Part shown: positions 1-11,500 of the stretch, one piece after another
How the letters are laid out: the number at the start of each line of letters is the position of its first letter
Position numbering within the stretch: the stretch's first letter is position 1
Origin: Zygaena filipendulae
Lineage: Eukaryota; Arthropoda; Insecta; Lepidoptera; Zygaenidae
Direction: 5' to 3'
DNA: 64,000 bases
NCBI GenBank assembly: GCA_907165275.2
Contig: OU015663.1
Coordinates: 6,274,501-6,338,500, forward strand
The notes under the pieces: generated by a model
What the model saw: only the letters and a program-made list of their open reading frames with translations
The model's database searches: none
Told to the model about the DNA's origin: nothing
Program-made: the position numbers and the translations under genes

Positions 1-9
1 ACTACCTAT

Positions 10-405
10 TTAGGGTATGTTCCGTAAATAGCTACGCTCGCATGTATGTATAGTGCTCGCAGTAACGAGAAATTCGTTCCGTTATAACTTTCAGTCAGTT
101 GCCGCAGTATCCACAGTAGGCGGTATAGTATGACGTCATGATCGTCGCCATTTCTGTATCTTTGTTTTTGTACTGTGAGCACTAGCGTTTTCGAATTAAG
201 GTGCTCTCGGTGGTTTGATCACGTAATCAACCTCAGAACAATGATTGGCCAACCACGTTGGTCTATTGACATGCCTGAGTGGTCGACAGCGTGACATGAT
301 AATGACATGGAGGAGGTGGCAACACCGCTATCGCATGTTAACTAACTAGGCGCGTCGCTTACACAGTGTGACAGTGCTATCCGTAATAACCGAACATACC
401 CTTAA
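10..405. mobile_element. Candidate TIR element (TTAGGGTATGTTC ends)
   Basis: TTAGGGTATGTTC at 10-22 is repeated inverted as GAACATACCCTTAA near 392-405, with a third inverted copy at 423-435 (GAACATACCCTTAA). The ends suggest a nonautonomous DNA transposon of about 0.4 kb. No target duplication was seen. Confidence 0.35.
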
Positions 406-473
406 CAACAAATTGGAATTGGAACATACCCTTAACCACAAGGAGACGTCATTGATGAATGATCTGGAAACCA

Positions 474-518
474 GGAATGCACAACACGGTATTGTAGATT
501 GGTAGATACGACACCGCC
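474..518 (+). repeat. 15-bp minisatellite, three degenerate units
   Basis: GGAATGCACAACACG, GTATTGTAGATTGGT and AGATACGACACCGCC follow one another. The first 30 bp closely match the start of the seven-unit array at 49750-49854. Confidence 0.55.
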
Positions 519-519
519 A

Positions 520-1210
520 GACCCGCTAGATGATTATTTGCTCAGTTATTGTGCTGTTTAGATGATCTGACGTAGCGTTCGTATCACCGATGGCAAGCAA
601 TAAAAGAAAAATTCAAATTTTAGAAAATAGAGTAATTCGCCTGCAGTTATGGATTAGTATATAATATTATATTATACTGAGGTATCACAGGACAGCAGTG
701 AAGAAATATTAAAAAAAAGTGAAAAACATTAAAATATATTGCAGGAAATGCAACCAAAAGCTTTTCGTTACCTACCTACCTATATGTTTTAAAGACAGGC
801 ATCTTTTCTCATTTCTCTTACGATATTTTTTTACATATTTTCTATATTCCCTTATTTTTTTCTGTCTCATCACTCCCATCACTACTAAAAATAGTTTCTA
901 GTGCGAGTCAGGTAGATATAAGCCCGCCACTTTCCCTTGTTTATTTCTCATTGCCTGTTTGGCAAATCCAGGGGTGAATCGAATCTAAGGAAGTTGGCTT
1001 CAAAGTCATTCTAACAGTAGTAAAAAGAATGTACACATTATGTTTTCGGTAAGTTATAGCGTTTTAATCTACCCTTGTGCTGGCAGCTGGTGGGTCGAGA
1101 ACGACCTGCCACGCACTGGCGGAAATATCGTTGGGGGCGCATTTCGAACCGCCGACGCACCAGATGAAGGTCGCACCTTTGGTTTGTAATTTATCTAAGT
1201 AGGTAACTAG
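520..1210. other. No recognisable gene
   Basis: AT-rich sequence with a pyrimidine-rich stretch near 800-900. The frame at 719-901 has no coding signature. Confidence 0.5.
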
Positions 1211-1214
1211 CCTA

Positions 1215-1345
1215 ATATCAATTGCTCATCACCTTTACAATATATTGCTTTTCCCGATGCAGGGAAAAGCAATATATTAATTGTTGAGGAGTTCTCCTGG
1301 TACATCACCATCAGTTCCACTTCACCATATACATTGTGACGAGCA
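1215..1345 (+). repeat. Dispersed repeat shared with 35605-35730
   Basis: Both copies contain ATTGCTTTTCCCGA and ATTGTTGAGGAGTTCTCCTG, then CAGTTCCACTTCACCATATA. This copy carries a perfect 17-bp hairpin at 1239-1278 that the other lacks. Confidence 0.8.
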
Positions 1346-1365
1346 TAAATTTTAGTATTTTGCTA

Positions 1366-2024
1366 GTCGGACTCGCCCATGAAGGGTTCCGTAGCAGCAA
1401 GTAACATAATATTTATTTTTAATTTTTTTATTTTCGTTTATTCAGGACAACAACAGCTACAAGAACATTATAATAGATTTAGGTTACAAGATTACACTAT
1501 TATAAAAGTAAAAGTTCTTGTAGTTCGTTGTAACTTTGATCGATGTTTTAATAATATTTAGTGTATTTTTTTTGCGGTTTACGATTTATGACGTAAAAAA
1601 AAACTACTGACTAGATCTTGTTCAAACAAATTTTCGGTGGAAGTTTGCATGGTATATCATATATTTTTTTGGTTTTATCATTCTCTTATTTTAGAAGTTA
1701 CAGGGGGGGGGGATACACATTTCACCACTTTAGAAGTGTCTCTCACGCAAACTATAACACGTATGGGTTTGGTGAAAAAAAATTTTTTTGAGTTTCAGTT
1801 TTAAGTGCGGGGACCCCCAAAAATTGTTTTTTTTTTCTATTTTTGTGTGAAAATCTTAATGCGGTTCACAGAATACATCTACTTACCAAGTTTCAACAGT
1901 ATAGGTCTTATAGTTTCGGAAAAAAGTGGCTGTGACATACGGACGGACCGACAGACAGACAGACAGACATGACGAATCCATAAGGGTTCTGTTTTTGCCA
2001 TTTGGCTACAGAACCCTAAAAATA
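1366..2024. repeat. Lepidopteran-type interspersed repeat ending GAACCCTAAAAA
   Basis: Starts near AAGGGTTCCGTAGC and ends with GACAGACAGACAGACATGAC, AAGGGTTCTGTTTTTGCCAT and CTACAGAACCCTAAAAA, so the ends are related in inverted orientation. Includes a G10 run at 1705-1714. Sequences with these ends are very common in moth genomes; the superfamily is not assigned here. Confidence 0.55.
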
Positions 2025-2815
2025 TCTATTACTTAATGCGCATCCTGCGAAGCAGTAATGCTAAGATATAGGTATACCTAGGTATAAATACCTATGACAA
2101 TTTGATGACTTTCCCTAAAATGAAAAAAAAAAACATTTTCTTAATTTCAACATATTTAATCTATTGGTCAGTATTTTATTTATCATTAATTTTGTTCGGC
2201 GTATTACAAAAATATTATAGCACTACACATAAGTACCTACATAAAATATATTTTTAACCTATTTACAAGATAAGTCTTATAATATAATATGTTGTTAAAC
2301 TAAAGACTAATCTAATCACAAGTTCAGATTTTCACAAACCTGACAGATTTATGATAAACAACCTACTTTACTTTCATTTCATCTCGTTGGTATTTTTATC
2401 ATAGGTATTATCATGGTATTATCTACCTACTCTTATTATTTACTTTCGTTTTACGCCCGGTGCTTGGGTTGATTGCCTATTTCGACGCTCCCGGGTAACA
2501 AATCGGTAATATCAATATTCAAATTTTACAGGAAAAATAAAAGAAACATTCTTCATGCATAACTTTTCTCAAAATATGTTACGGGAGACGATCCTCGTAA
2601 CATAGGTAAAGTGCTCTTAAGTCTAAACCATCAAATTAAATATTTCTTGTGGTTATGTAAAAAAAACCTGAATTATTCCGTCTCTTTCATAACTTCAATC
2701 AAAAAATTCTAGAAAAAATTAACAAGGTGCATTCCAACCTCTAGACACCGAATCTGCTATAAGTAACATGAATAACCCCGTAATAGCCATTACTGGTTTA
2801 TTCCCTGTGGACGTT
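2025..2815. other. No recognisable gene
   Basis: AT-rich single-copy-looking DNA with no coding signature and no clear repeat ends. Confidence 0.5.
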
Positions 2816-2816
<1 letters not shown>

Positions 2817-2912
<96 letters not shown>

Positions 2913-2942
2913 ATGTGGTGTGTCTGCGCGTGTGTGTGTATG
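2817..2942. repeat. (GT)n microsatellite
   Basis: About 45 uninterrupted GT units to 2907, then imperfect GT with GC and TA interruptions. The four overlapping ORFs here are low-complexity artefacts. Confidence 0.98.
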
Positions 2943-3950
2943 TGGAAGTGGCTGAAAGACATGATTTTTGTGCAATCCCAAAAAACTGTATTTGTGTATA
3001 TGGCGTAGGTACCTAAGTAGGTATATAACCATAACATATATACATTATACATATCACAATGATACCAATGGAATAAAGGAACTCGTTAAAATACGATAAA
3101 CAAGGGGAAAAAATATTCAATCTTAATATGGCGACAAAAGATATCAATTAAGCTTTTCCATCTTTCTTCATCAGCGATGACTAGATTAGGTTACATTTCA
3201 CTTCTTCGTCACTTACCTTCGCCTTCTATTGAACTCTACTAACTATAATACCTACATTGATTGTGTTTCTTAAAAATATTCTTAGTCTAGAAAGTACCTA
3301 CCTACCTACTGACATAATACATAGGACCTATGTGGTTTTATGCAAAGAATTTACCTATTCGTGATAGTATAGGTATAGCCTAAACAAAAATACTTAAAAT
3401 AATTTATATTATAATTATCAACTGTCGTTTTTAAGCCAACGACGCGCCGCTGCGTTAATTTTCGGAAACTCCATCTTTTTGAAAATACAACAAAACAACG
3501 GTTGCGTAAGTAGGTACCTATATTATGAGCTCATTTCCAGTCAGATAAGTAAGTACCTACCTACCGGTCACTTACAAATGCATCAACAATTAACATTTAA
3601 TAAACGAAGTTTAAAGAAAAGATTAAGGTGCCTACTTCTACTTACCTGCCTAATTATCATCATCATCGCAGCCAGTAGGAAAATTCACTTTTGGAAAAAA
3701 TCCTTCCCCAAGGATATCCACAGCGATTAATTTCATATGAGCATAACCTTGAATTTTATTGCATAATTTTGATTTGAAATATTATTTTGCTCTGAATGTA
3801 GGTACCTACCTATACTCGTTTTCGTATGATGTTATCATGAGTAACGCTTTTTTTAAAGAATTAAAGATACCTAAGTAATCTTACCACGGTGGATAGAAGT
3901 GGATGATAGTTTTTTTTTAATACCTACCTAGTTATCTATTTCCTGTGTCT
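2943..3950. other. No recognisable gene
   Basis: AT-rich DNA with many TAGGTACCTA motifs. The frame at 3479-3730 lacks coding character. Confidence 0.5.
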
Positions 3951-3952
3951 AT

Positions 3953-4166
3953 TACAGAGGCGTCTTTCTTTACCTATGGTGCAGGGTGTACGTTGCACAC
4001 GGGCGCTGCAGTCCTAGGGAGCGCCGAGCACCGCTCGCTACGGAGCCCGACTCGGCACGCACGTTGCCCGGCCGCGGCACTTTCAATAACCAACGTAAAA
4101 AGAGGTTGTTTTGTATAGCATGTTTGTTTGCAAACGGGCGCCACATGGGCTAGAGACGCCTCTGTA
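3953..4166. mobile_element. 214-bp MITE with TACAGAGGCGTCT ends
   Basis: TACAGAGGCGTCT at the left matches AGACGCCTCTGTA at the right exactly (13 bp). The inside is unusually GC-rich (GGGCGCTGCAG, CCCGGCCGCGGC), standing out from its flanks. The target duplication is not clear. Confidence 0.65.
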
Positions 4167-4608
4167 TCTAAAATCTAAATATATCTAAATCTGCTTATTA
4201 TAAATACACTAATTTTGAACGGTTTTGTGTGTTCTTTAATATCTGTTAGGTACCTACCTAAAATACGAGTATGGTAATACCTACTTACAAGATGAAAATT
4301 AAAAGCGAGAGTTAGAGAGAAAGTAACTATCCTAATTGGAAAAAAAATAGGTAATGAAAAAATCATTCCTTGATTTTGAAAAATAAGTAGATACTAAAAC
4401 TCAAAAAGTTTTACCTCAGCACTAACCTAAGGTAGCCTGGTTGAGATCACTTAAAAGTCGTCCATTGTAGCCTCGATTTCGTGAGTTCTTATAGTAGGTA
4501 CCTACCAAAATTATTTCATTTCATCTCATAGGCGTCTCGCACACCTGCGCGGTACGCATCTTTTGAGGCTCTACAAACGGAACGTCCCGCTTGTCGCGGG
4601 TTGGCAAA

Positions 4609-4659
4609 CCCCCCCCCCACTAACTAACTAATAGACGGGCGTTAGTTGAGGGGGGGGGG
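4609..4659. repeat. C10/G10 hairpin
   Basis: C10 followed by ACTAACTAAC and, after a short loop, GTTAGTTGAG plus G9-10 form a stem of about 19 bp with one mismatch. Confidence 0.75.
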
Positions 4660-4922
4660 CAATTTTGGTTGCACCACGAAGTTTTTAGAATATACAGGTT
4701 AGAGATTTTTCTAAAATTGGATTAAAGTAGGTAGGTACCTAACTACTTTAGTTGTCAGGCGGGGGGAGGGGAGCAATTGGCACCCACTGCCTCCCCCCGT
4801 GGATCAGCTCTTAATAACCCGTGCTAATAATAACCAAATACCTACGTATTATTTATTCTACGATGTTATCAATTTGAACTTACATTTCGATGGTCTGTAC
4901 GCGCTACGTACGATCCCGTATC

Positions 4923-5280
4923 CTCAGATCAAATAAAAACTAAAGACGGAACGTCTCGAACAAAGAAGTCAACGAAGTGAAGCCGGTTGTGTATGCATGT
5001 GGTAATAAGGAAAGTGTATGAATTTACTAAGTTTACTTACTGGTGATAAGTGATTCCATGCTGTTTTTTATTTTTTGACCGTTGACGACACAATATGGTA
5101 TTTTTTCTAACTTAATTGTTGCGTCACCTCCATTAGCGGGAGAAGCTCAAACTAAAAGGTATGGTGTCTTTTTCTTGTGAGTGTGTGCGTGTTTCTGTGT
5201 ACGTGCACGGCGTGGTGTCTTTTTCCGGGCTTCACTTGTTTGTTCTACGCGTTCCGTCTTTAGTTTTTATTTGGTCTGAG
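4923..5280. mobile_element. CTCAGA-family DNA transposon, 358 bp, 8-bp TSD
   Basis: CTCAGATCAAATAAAAACTA at the left is inverted at the right end (TAGTTTTTATTTGGTCTGAG), a 31-bp TIR with one mismatch. It is flanked on both sides by CCCGTATC (4915-4922 and 5281-5288), a perfect 8-bp target duplication. An 8-bp duplication fits hAT-, P- or Merlin-type transposases. No transposase is encoded. It sits inside the end of another MITE. Confidence 0.85.
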
Positions 5281-5378
5281 CCCGTATCTGAAAAAGTCAA
5301 ATTAATCAAATTTTTGCTTTCTAACAATGATAATAAAATAGAGTTCAAAATTTTAGATTTCACTTTTTCAGATACGGG
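5281..5378. mobile_element. 98-bp MITE, TIR CCCGTATCTGAAAAAGT
   Basis: A perfect 17-bp TIR (CCCGTATCTGAAAAAGT and its complement) bounds 98 bp. The first 8 bp of its left end are duplicated at 4915-4922 because the 358-bp element inserted there. It lies just downstream of the ZIP stop codon and so probably in the 3' UTR or flank. Confidence 0.75.
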
Positions 5379-5396
5379 ATTGTAAGTAGGGTATCG

Positions 5397-5402
5397 ATTT
5401 AA
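5397..5402 (-). promoter_or_regulatory. Candidate poly(A) signal of the ZIP gene (ATTAAA)
   Basis: The variant signal ATTAAA reads on the minus strand 90 nt beyond the ZIP stop codon. The next canonical AATAAA on that strand is at 5272-5267, inside the terminal repeat of a transposon. Either could be used; 3' RNA ends would decide. Confidence 0.35.
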
Positions 5403-5491
5403 TACTATTAATAAATAAAATATCAACACTTAATTATTGTACTTTAGGAGTTATTGGTGGAGCAAGACAGCAGCAGGACAGCGATCAGCGC

Positions 5492-5580
5492 CTAGCGGTC
5501 GTGCGAATGGCCGTGGTCTCCGCTGCCGTGCGAGTGCCCGTGGTCATCGTCCCCGTGGGAATGGCTGTGCGAGTGGCCGG
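5492..5580 (-). CDS. ZIP transporter exon 5 (His-rich C-terminus, stop)
   Basis: The acceptor is ATGTTACAG|CCGGCC. The 29 codons read GHSHSHSHGDDDHGHSHGSG and end DHGHSHDR, then TAG at 5494-5492. A His-rich C-terminal tail of this length is unusual but not unknown in the family and would be expected to bind zinc in the extracellular or lumenal space. The exon is much too short for an ORF caller and was found by following the splice phase from exon 4. Confidence 0.9.
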
Positions 5581-8500
5581 CTGTAACATTCAATTCGCGT
5601 TAAGTACGAACCTACATTCATAATTTGTATGTTGAGAAATTACAGATTCAAGGCGAGTACAAATATATCGCTTTCCTGTATGTTGTGTTTTAAGAATTAA
5701 AATATTGAAACTGAATCCGAAACTCACGAGGGTGATTCTCCGAAGCGGTTGGACTGATTTTGACGGGACTTTTACTGCTAATTAGCTGAGATTATCAGGA
5801 GTAAATTAGGCTACTGGAGTTCTTGCGAGAATTCCGAAACTCAAGCGGGTAAAACCACGGGGCACAGCTAGTATGCATACCATACATACTATAAGTTGTT
5901 ATAATAAATAAGCTAACCGTAGATACATTTAGCAAGCGTCAAGTCACATAATTATAATGTAATAAATTTGTTTTTTATTATCTTCATCATAAAGTTGAAA
6001 TTGCAGTTTTTGTTCCACGGTACTGCAAATCTTTCTCGGAATTGTTGGCGGTCATCGAGACATCATTAGTAGCAGCACAAATAAAAAACTTTCTACAGTA
6101 CACAGCATTTTTAACTGCAGAACACCGTCTCATCACCACAAAGAGCTTGCGGGTTAATGTTATGATCTAGTAAGATCATAACATTAACCCGCAATGGTAC
6201 GGGTCTTAATATATATACTATATGTATAAAGCTTGCATACCTAATGCAATGAATATATTAAAAAAAAAAAACTCACTCAGTAACTGTAATCCAAACATGA
6301 CACCGAATCCGACCAGTGCAGCCAAGAACTGCAGTATCCCCGTTCGATCGTTCTTCCAGATTTCGAAGAAGATGACATATAGCAGTGTCCCAGAAGCGAG
6401 ACCTTGCAGCACCACGGAGTATACACCGGCTGCTACGGCGCCCTGACCGCCCACCAGTACTATGCCAATCCCAATACCAAGCGGAGAGACAATGGCAAAG
6501 GTCGTTACGTAAACGACCGACAGGCAAGTTTTGGTGCGGGTGGCGATCAGTTCAACACCGATACAGAAAGCGATGACGAGCTTGTGTGCCGACACCGCCC
6601 CCAACATGTACCTAGAAAATTTAAACCTATATTAGAGGCGAGTGCTGCGCAGGTGTTGTCAGAATAATATAATAGATACCATATCACGGTAGAGATCAAA
6701 GGTAATTTAAATATAACTAAGCGACTTGCATGTCACGTTTATCACACACATTGCTTTTCTTCCCAAAATTAGCCTGCGTTTCAATTTTTTTTATGTTTTC
6801 ATGCAATATTGGATCAGTAAGTAAGTCAGGGCATCTAATTTTACATATATTTATAGTCATACCATACAGATTTTTACATTCAGGCTTAAATTTAATAAGA
6901 TACAGATAGATAGTATTAATCATAAATCACCACAAATCTCTATCTCTGTCTACCAATTTTTAAAGTCAATAAAAAAAGCTTTTTTTAAATCAGCTACTCG
7001 AACATCGATGGCTCTAGAAGCAGCAGCTTAGTATTAAGAAATAATAACATTTGTCAGGCTTACCAAACATTTGACGAAGTGGATTCCAAACCGACAGCAA
7101 GTCCTTCGAAGAGCTCATGGATGGATAAAGCGAGCACGATGAGCAGGCCACGTAGAGCGGAAGTGACGTCATCGCCCACGTTCACGGGCATGTGGCTATG
7201 GTTGTGCGAGTGGCCATGACTGTGCTCGAGATCCTGTGGTGGTTTCGATAAGCTTAATGTCGAAGGAAAAGCAAAATTCTTCCATTTTTGGAATTGGAAG
7301 AAAAGTGGATGACCAAGTAAGAAAACATTTTTTAAACTGTACGTAGGAATCCCCGCGGGAACTCCGAAACTTTACTTGGGTGAAACTGCGGGGAACAGCT
7401 TATATTTTTAAAGCTGTTTTAAGATGTTACCCACTCACTTTTTTTAAAGTATCACTGTCGGCGTGATTCGCTGTGGTGTTGGTACAGCCGTTGGTTTGTC
7501 CGCCACTCCTGCGCATACTCAAATTTCTCACTAACGGCGCGGCCGCGCCGTTTCTCTTCTCCCGGTGATGGATGTAAAGGTGCACTAACTCCTCTACCAG
7601 ATACATGATGAAGAAGCCGCAGCATGTCAGTAGAGGTGTGAGCTGAAAGTCCAGTTCACGAAGTCTCCCTGATGCTGGAATAGGAAATTTATAAAAACAT
7701 TTATTTATTACAGTTTGCAACAGTATCCACAGCCCTTAAAAATATCAAACAACACTCATAAAAAGTTGTTGATATATACCTGATAGGTATATATCATACA
7801 TTTTCTCTATTTAAGACTAATCAATTCCCCAAGGTTTCACTTGCGGTAATTTCGGAGTTCTCGTGAGAATTAAGGGATAAAAGGACCCTATGTCACTCAG
7901 GAACCAACTTTAGCTTAAGCTATCTATAAGAGAAATAATTTTTGAAATCAGTGAAATAGTTACTCAATAAGTTCAATAACTCATAAGTTTATCCATTACA
8001 AAATACAAACAAACAAATAGATAACTATACAAAAGATCTAATATTTTTTTCTTTCTAATATTAGTACCTATAGATACCTATCTACCTATAATATGTGATA
8101 CACAGTACCTACCTACTATCTGCCTTAAAAGACAAATTATAATCAATAAATAATTATTTATAAATTTATCCCATGGCGACTTTTATCTTAAAGCAACCGA
8201 TATTTATGTGGATGCAGACAAGTCCTAATCAAGTATGTTTACGTTTAGGTTTTTTTCAGTTCTCACTAACAAAACTACCATAAATTTTATTGGCATGCAA
8301 ATGACCCATTGATTTTAAAAATCAAAGCTTGAAGCAAAGGACATAATATTTTATCCTCTCATGTGAAAACGGCTGCAAAATTAATAACATAAGGTAAATA
8401 AACAACAATATTCACTGTCAAAGATATCGCGAACATTTGTCATTCATAAATAATACCTGTAATACTTAGGTACCTACCTGTACCTACAATAAGCAACTAA

Positions 8501-11500
8501 ACTAATCACAGAACTGGAGAGTTATACCTACTGGGTAATTTATTTCCCCTTATGAAAATTTATTCTATGTTTTATATGCATTTGTTTAGAACATAAATAA
8601 AAGTAAAAATGGCATTAAATAATCGCATTTATAACATTAGTTAGGATTAGGTCTCAGACGTAATAAAAAGTTTATTAATAAAGATTTTTATTTCGTCTGA
8701 GGATTAGGTACACATAGAGCGAGATTTATGCCTAAGATTCGAGTAAACGTTACATCTACCGTCCTATAGAGTATAGATATAGCCGTCATCATAAATTAAC
8801 ATAGTTCTGAGAATCGCATCAGAAGTCATGGTTCATGGTCTTGGTCTAAAGTAGCAACAGACAATATAGTCTAAAGTCAAACAACTTTGAGCGTGTTCTT
8901 TTTTTAAATTTAAGTTTTACATTTATAGCACTTCATAGATACATTTCGGAGCTCCTTCAGAAAGGAATGCGTAAATTTACATTTGGAATAATTGTTTCTG
9001 TTGTAAATGTAAAACGGAAGTTGTAATCCCATTAAACAGTTTCAACATTATAGTCACGAACACTGATAACAATGAGATCTTGAATTTAATACCAATTATT
9101 CGCGAGTACTTAGATCGAGGTATGTCGATTTGTACGTGTATTCGCAACAGTGTCTACAGAAGTTTCACATCATAAATTTAATAGACTAGCTTTTACCCCG
9201 CGGTTACATCCGCATTAATTTCGGAGTTCCTGGGGGAATTCCGGGATAAAAGTACCTACCCTATGTTCTTTTCTGTACTCCATACAACGTGTATGCAAAA
9301 TTTCATCCGTTGAGCCATGAAAACGTATTTAATACAGTTTAACTAGCATTAATTTCGTAATTCCTGTGGGAATTCTGGAATAAAAAGTACCTACCCTATG
9401 CCCTTTTCTGTGCCTTTGAAAACGTGTGCAAAATGCAATCCTATGCAAAATTTTATGATGATCGGATGAGCCGTTAAGGCGTGAAAGGGTAACAAACAAA
9501 ATCATATAATACCACTCGCTGTGCCACGCGGTTTCACCCGCGTAGTTTCGCAGATTCCGCGGGTATTCCGAGATAAAATTACTTACTACCCTATATTTTT
9601 TTCTGTAGGTAGGTACCTACCTACCCTTGACAACGTGTATAGATTAGGTAATATGCAAAATTTAATGTAGTTTCTTCCGCGTTAATTTCGGAGTTCCCGT
9701 GGGAATTCCAGGATATAAAATAATCGATGTCCTCCTCTGTATACCCCTGACAACGTGTATGCAAAATTTTGTGGTGATCGGTTGAGCTGTTTAGCCATGG
9801 AAGGGAAACAAACAAACAAACAAACTCACTTTCGCATTTATTTATTTATTTATTCAAAACAAGATAGGCTTGCAGTGTTCGCCAATTTAGGTATAATATT
9901 AAGTAAGGTCATCGGTCATCTGTTATAGGTACTGTCTATCCCATACTAACATTTGACAATTACCTATCTACTTCTAAAACATTTTCGTGCTTCTAACCTT
10001 GAGACAGGAGTAGGTAGGTAAGATGTGGGTAAGTAAGTTTGACCTTTTATTGTGTATATGTATAATATATATAATTACGTAAAGGGTCGGCCTTGGTCCG
10101 CACCGATCACTTTTTTTTAACGTATTCGGTATTCGTAGTAGGTATACGATCATAATTCATAACAAATTATTTCTATACTAGCTGTTCCCCGCGGTTTCAC
10201 CCGCGGTAATTACGGAGTTCCCGTAGGAATTCCAGGATAAATGTAGGTAGGTACCCTTCAACGGGTACCAATGCAAAATTTAATGCAACTTTACCAGCGC
10301 AGCGTTAATTTCGTAGTTCTTCCGGGAATTCCGGGCCAAAAAGTACCTACCCTATGTCCTTCTCTGTACCCTCTGACAACGTGTGTGCAAAATTTCATGA
10401 TGATTGGTTAAGTCGTTAAGGCGTGACACCGTAACAACCAAACAAATAAACTCACTTTTGCATTTATTATAGACTAGCTGTCCAGCTCGGTTTCATCCGC
10501 GATAAAATCCGGAGTTATCCGAAATATAGCCTATATTACTTATCAAATCTTTCCTCTTTATAATATTAGTAGGTATAGATACCTAATAGTAAAGATATTC
10601 GTACCTCCAAATATCGGTATGTTGTTATTTTTAGCTTTTTAGTATAGTGCATTTTAGTGTTTTTGGAAGTCGGTTTTAATTTTTTTGTTAAAATTTTTAT
10701 AATGATAACAATTCTTAAAAGATATTATTTTTTAGGAAACGTCTAATTAATATTCTTTATTGCTCTCATATCTGTATCTACCTATACCAATATTATAAAG
10801 AGAAAAGTTTTGATTAGTTTATGTTTGTAAAGCATAAACTCAAAAACTAATAATTAATTCTTTTACTTATGGGAAGCTACAGTGTTCCTGAGTGACATCA
10901 GTTCCACAGGGTACTTCTTATCCCGGATTTCCTTAAACAGGGCAAAGAACCTATTGAATGGAGCAAAAAAGCAGAGGAAGCTTTGAACAAGCTCAAAGAT
11001 GCCCTTATTTCTTCTCCTGTAATGATACGTCCAGATTTTAAGCTTCCTTTTAGTCTTTCTAGTCCTTTTTAGTCTACATTGTAACGCTTCGGCCGTCGGT
11101 TTGGGTTCCGTTTTGACTCAAACAGTCGATGGGGCCGAACGACCTGTTGCGCTAGGATGCGCAACATGATATGTTTATCGAACGAAAGATAAAATTGTCG
11201 ACACGACAAATATTTGTGGGCGTCCAAGCAAAAAAGTGCATTAATGAGGTATTGAGTTAAGACTAGATTCGGTTAAACATTTTTTACCACTGGTAGACAA
11301 AACGATATATTATGTCGACGAGAATCGATAAAATGGCTCGATAAAATTTTATCATGTTGTGCATCCTAGCTCCGCTGTTCGGCTAGCTCAAATAAAGGTT
11401 TATCTTAGTAATTTTTAATCCATTTATTTTACAAGAAAAAAGATTCAATTTCATTCGTACAAATCTTTAGATATCACCCTAACAATCCTCTCTCCATCTT

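Noticed and set aside
2768..3052. Four overlapping ORFs of VCVCVC or THTHTH
   Set aside because: Translation of a (GT)n microsatellite.
6147..6194. Hairpin as a microRNA gene
   Set aside because: Perfect 21-bp stem with a 6-nt loop is too short and too perfect for a typical pre-miRNA, and no conserved seed was recognised.
6222..6667. Plus-strand ORFs and the minus 84-aa frame across ZIP exon 4
   Set aside because: Other-frame shadows of the real exon.
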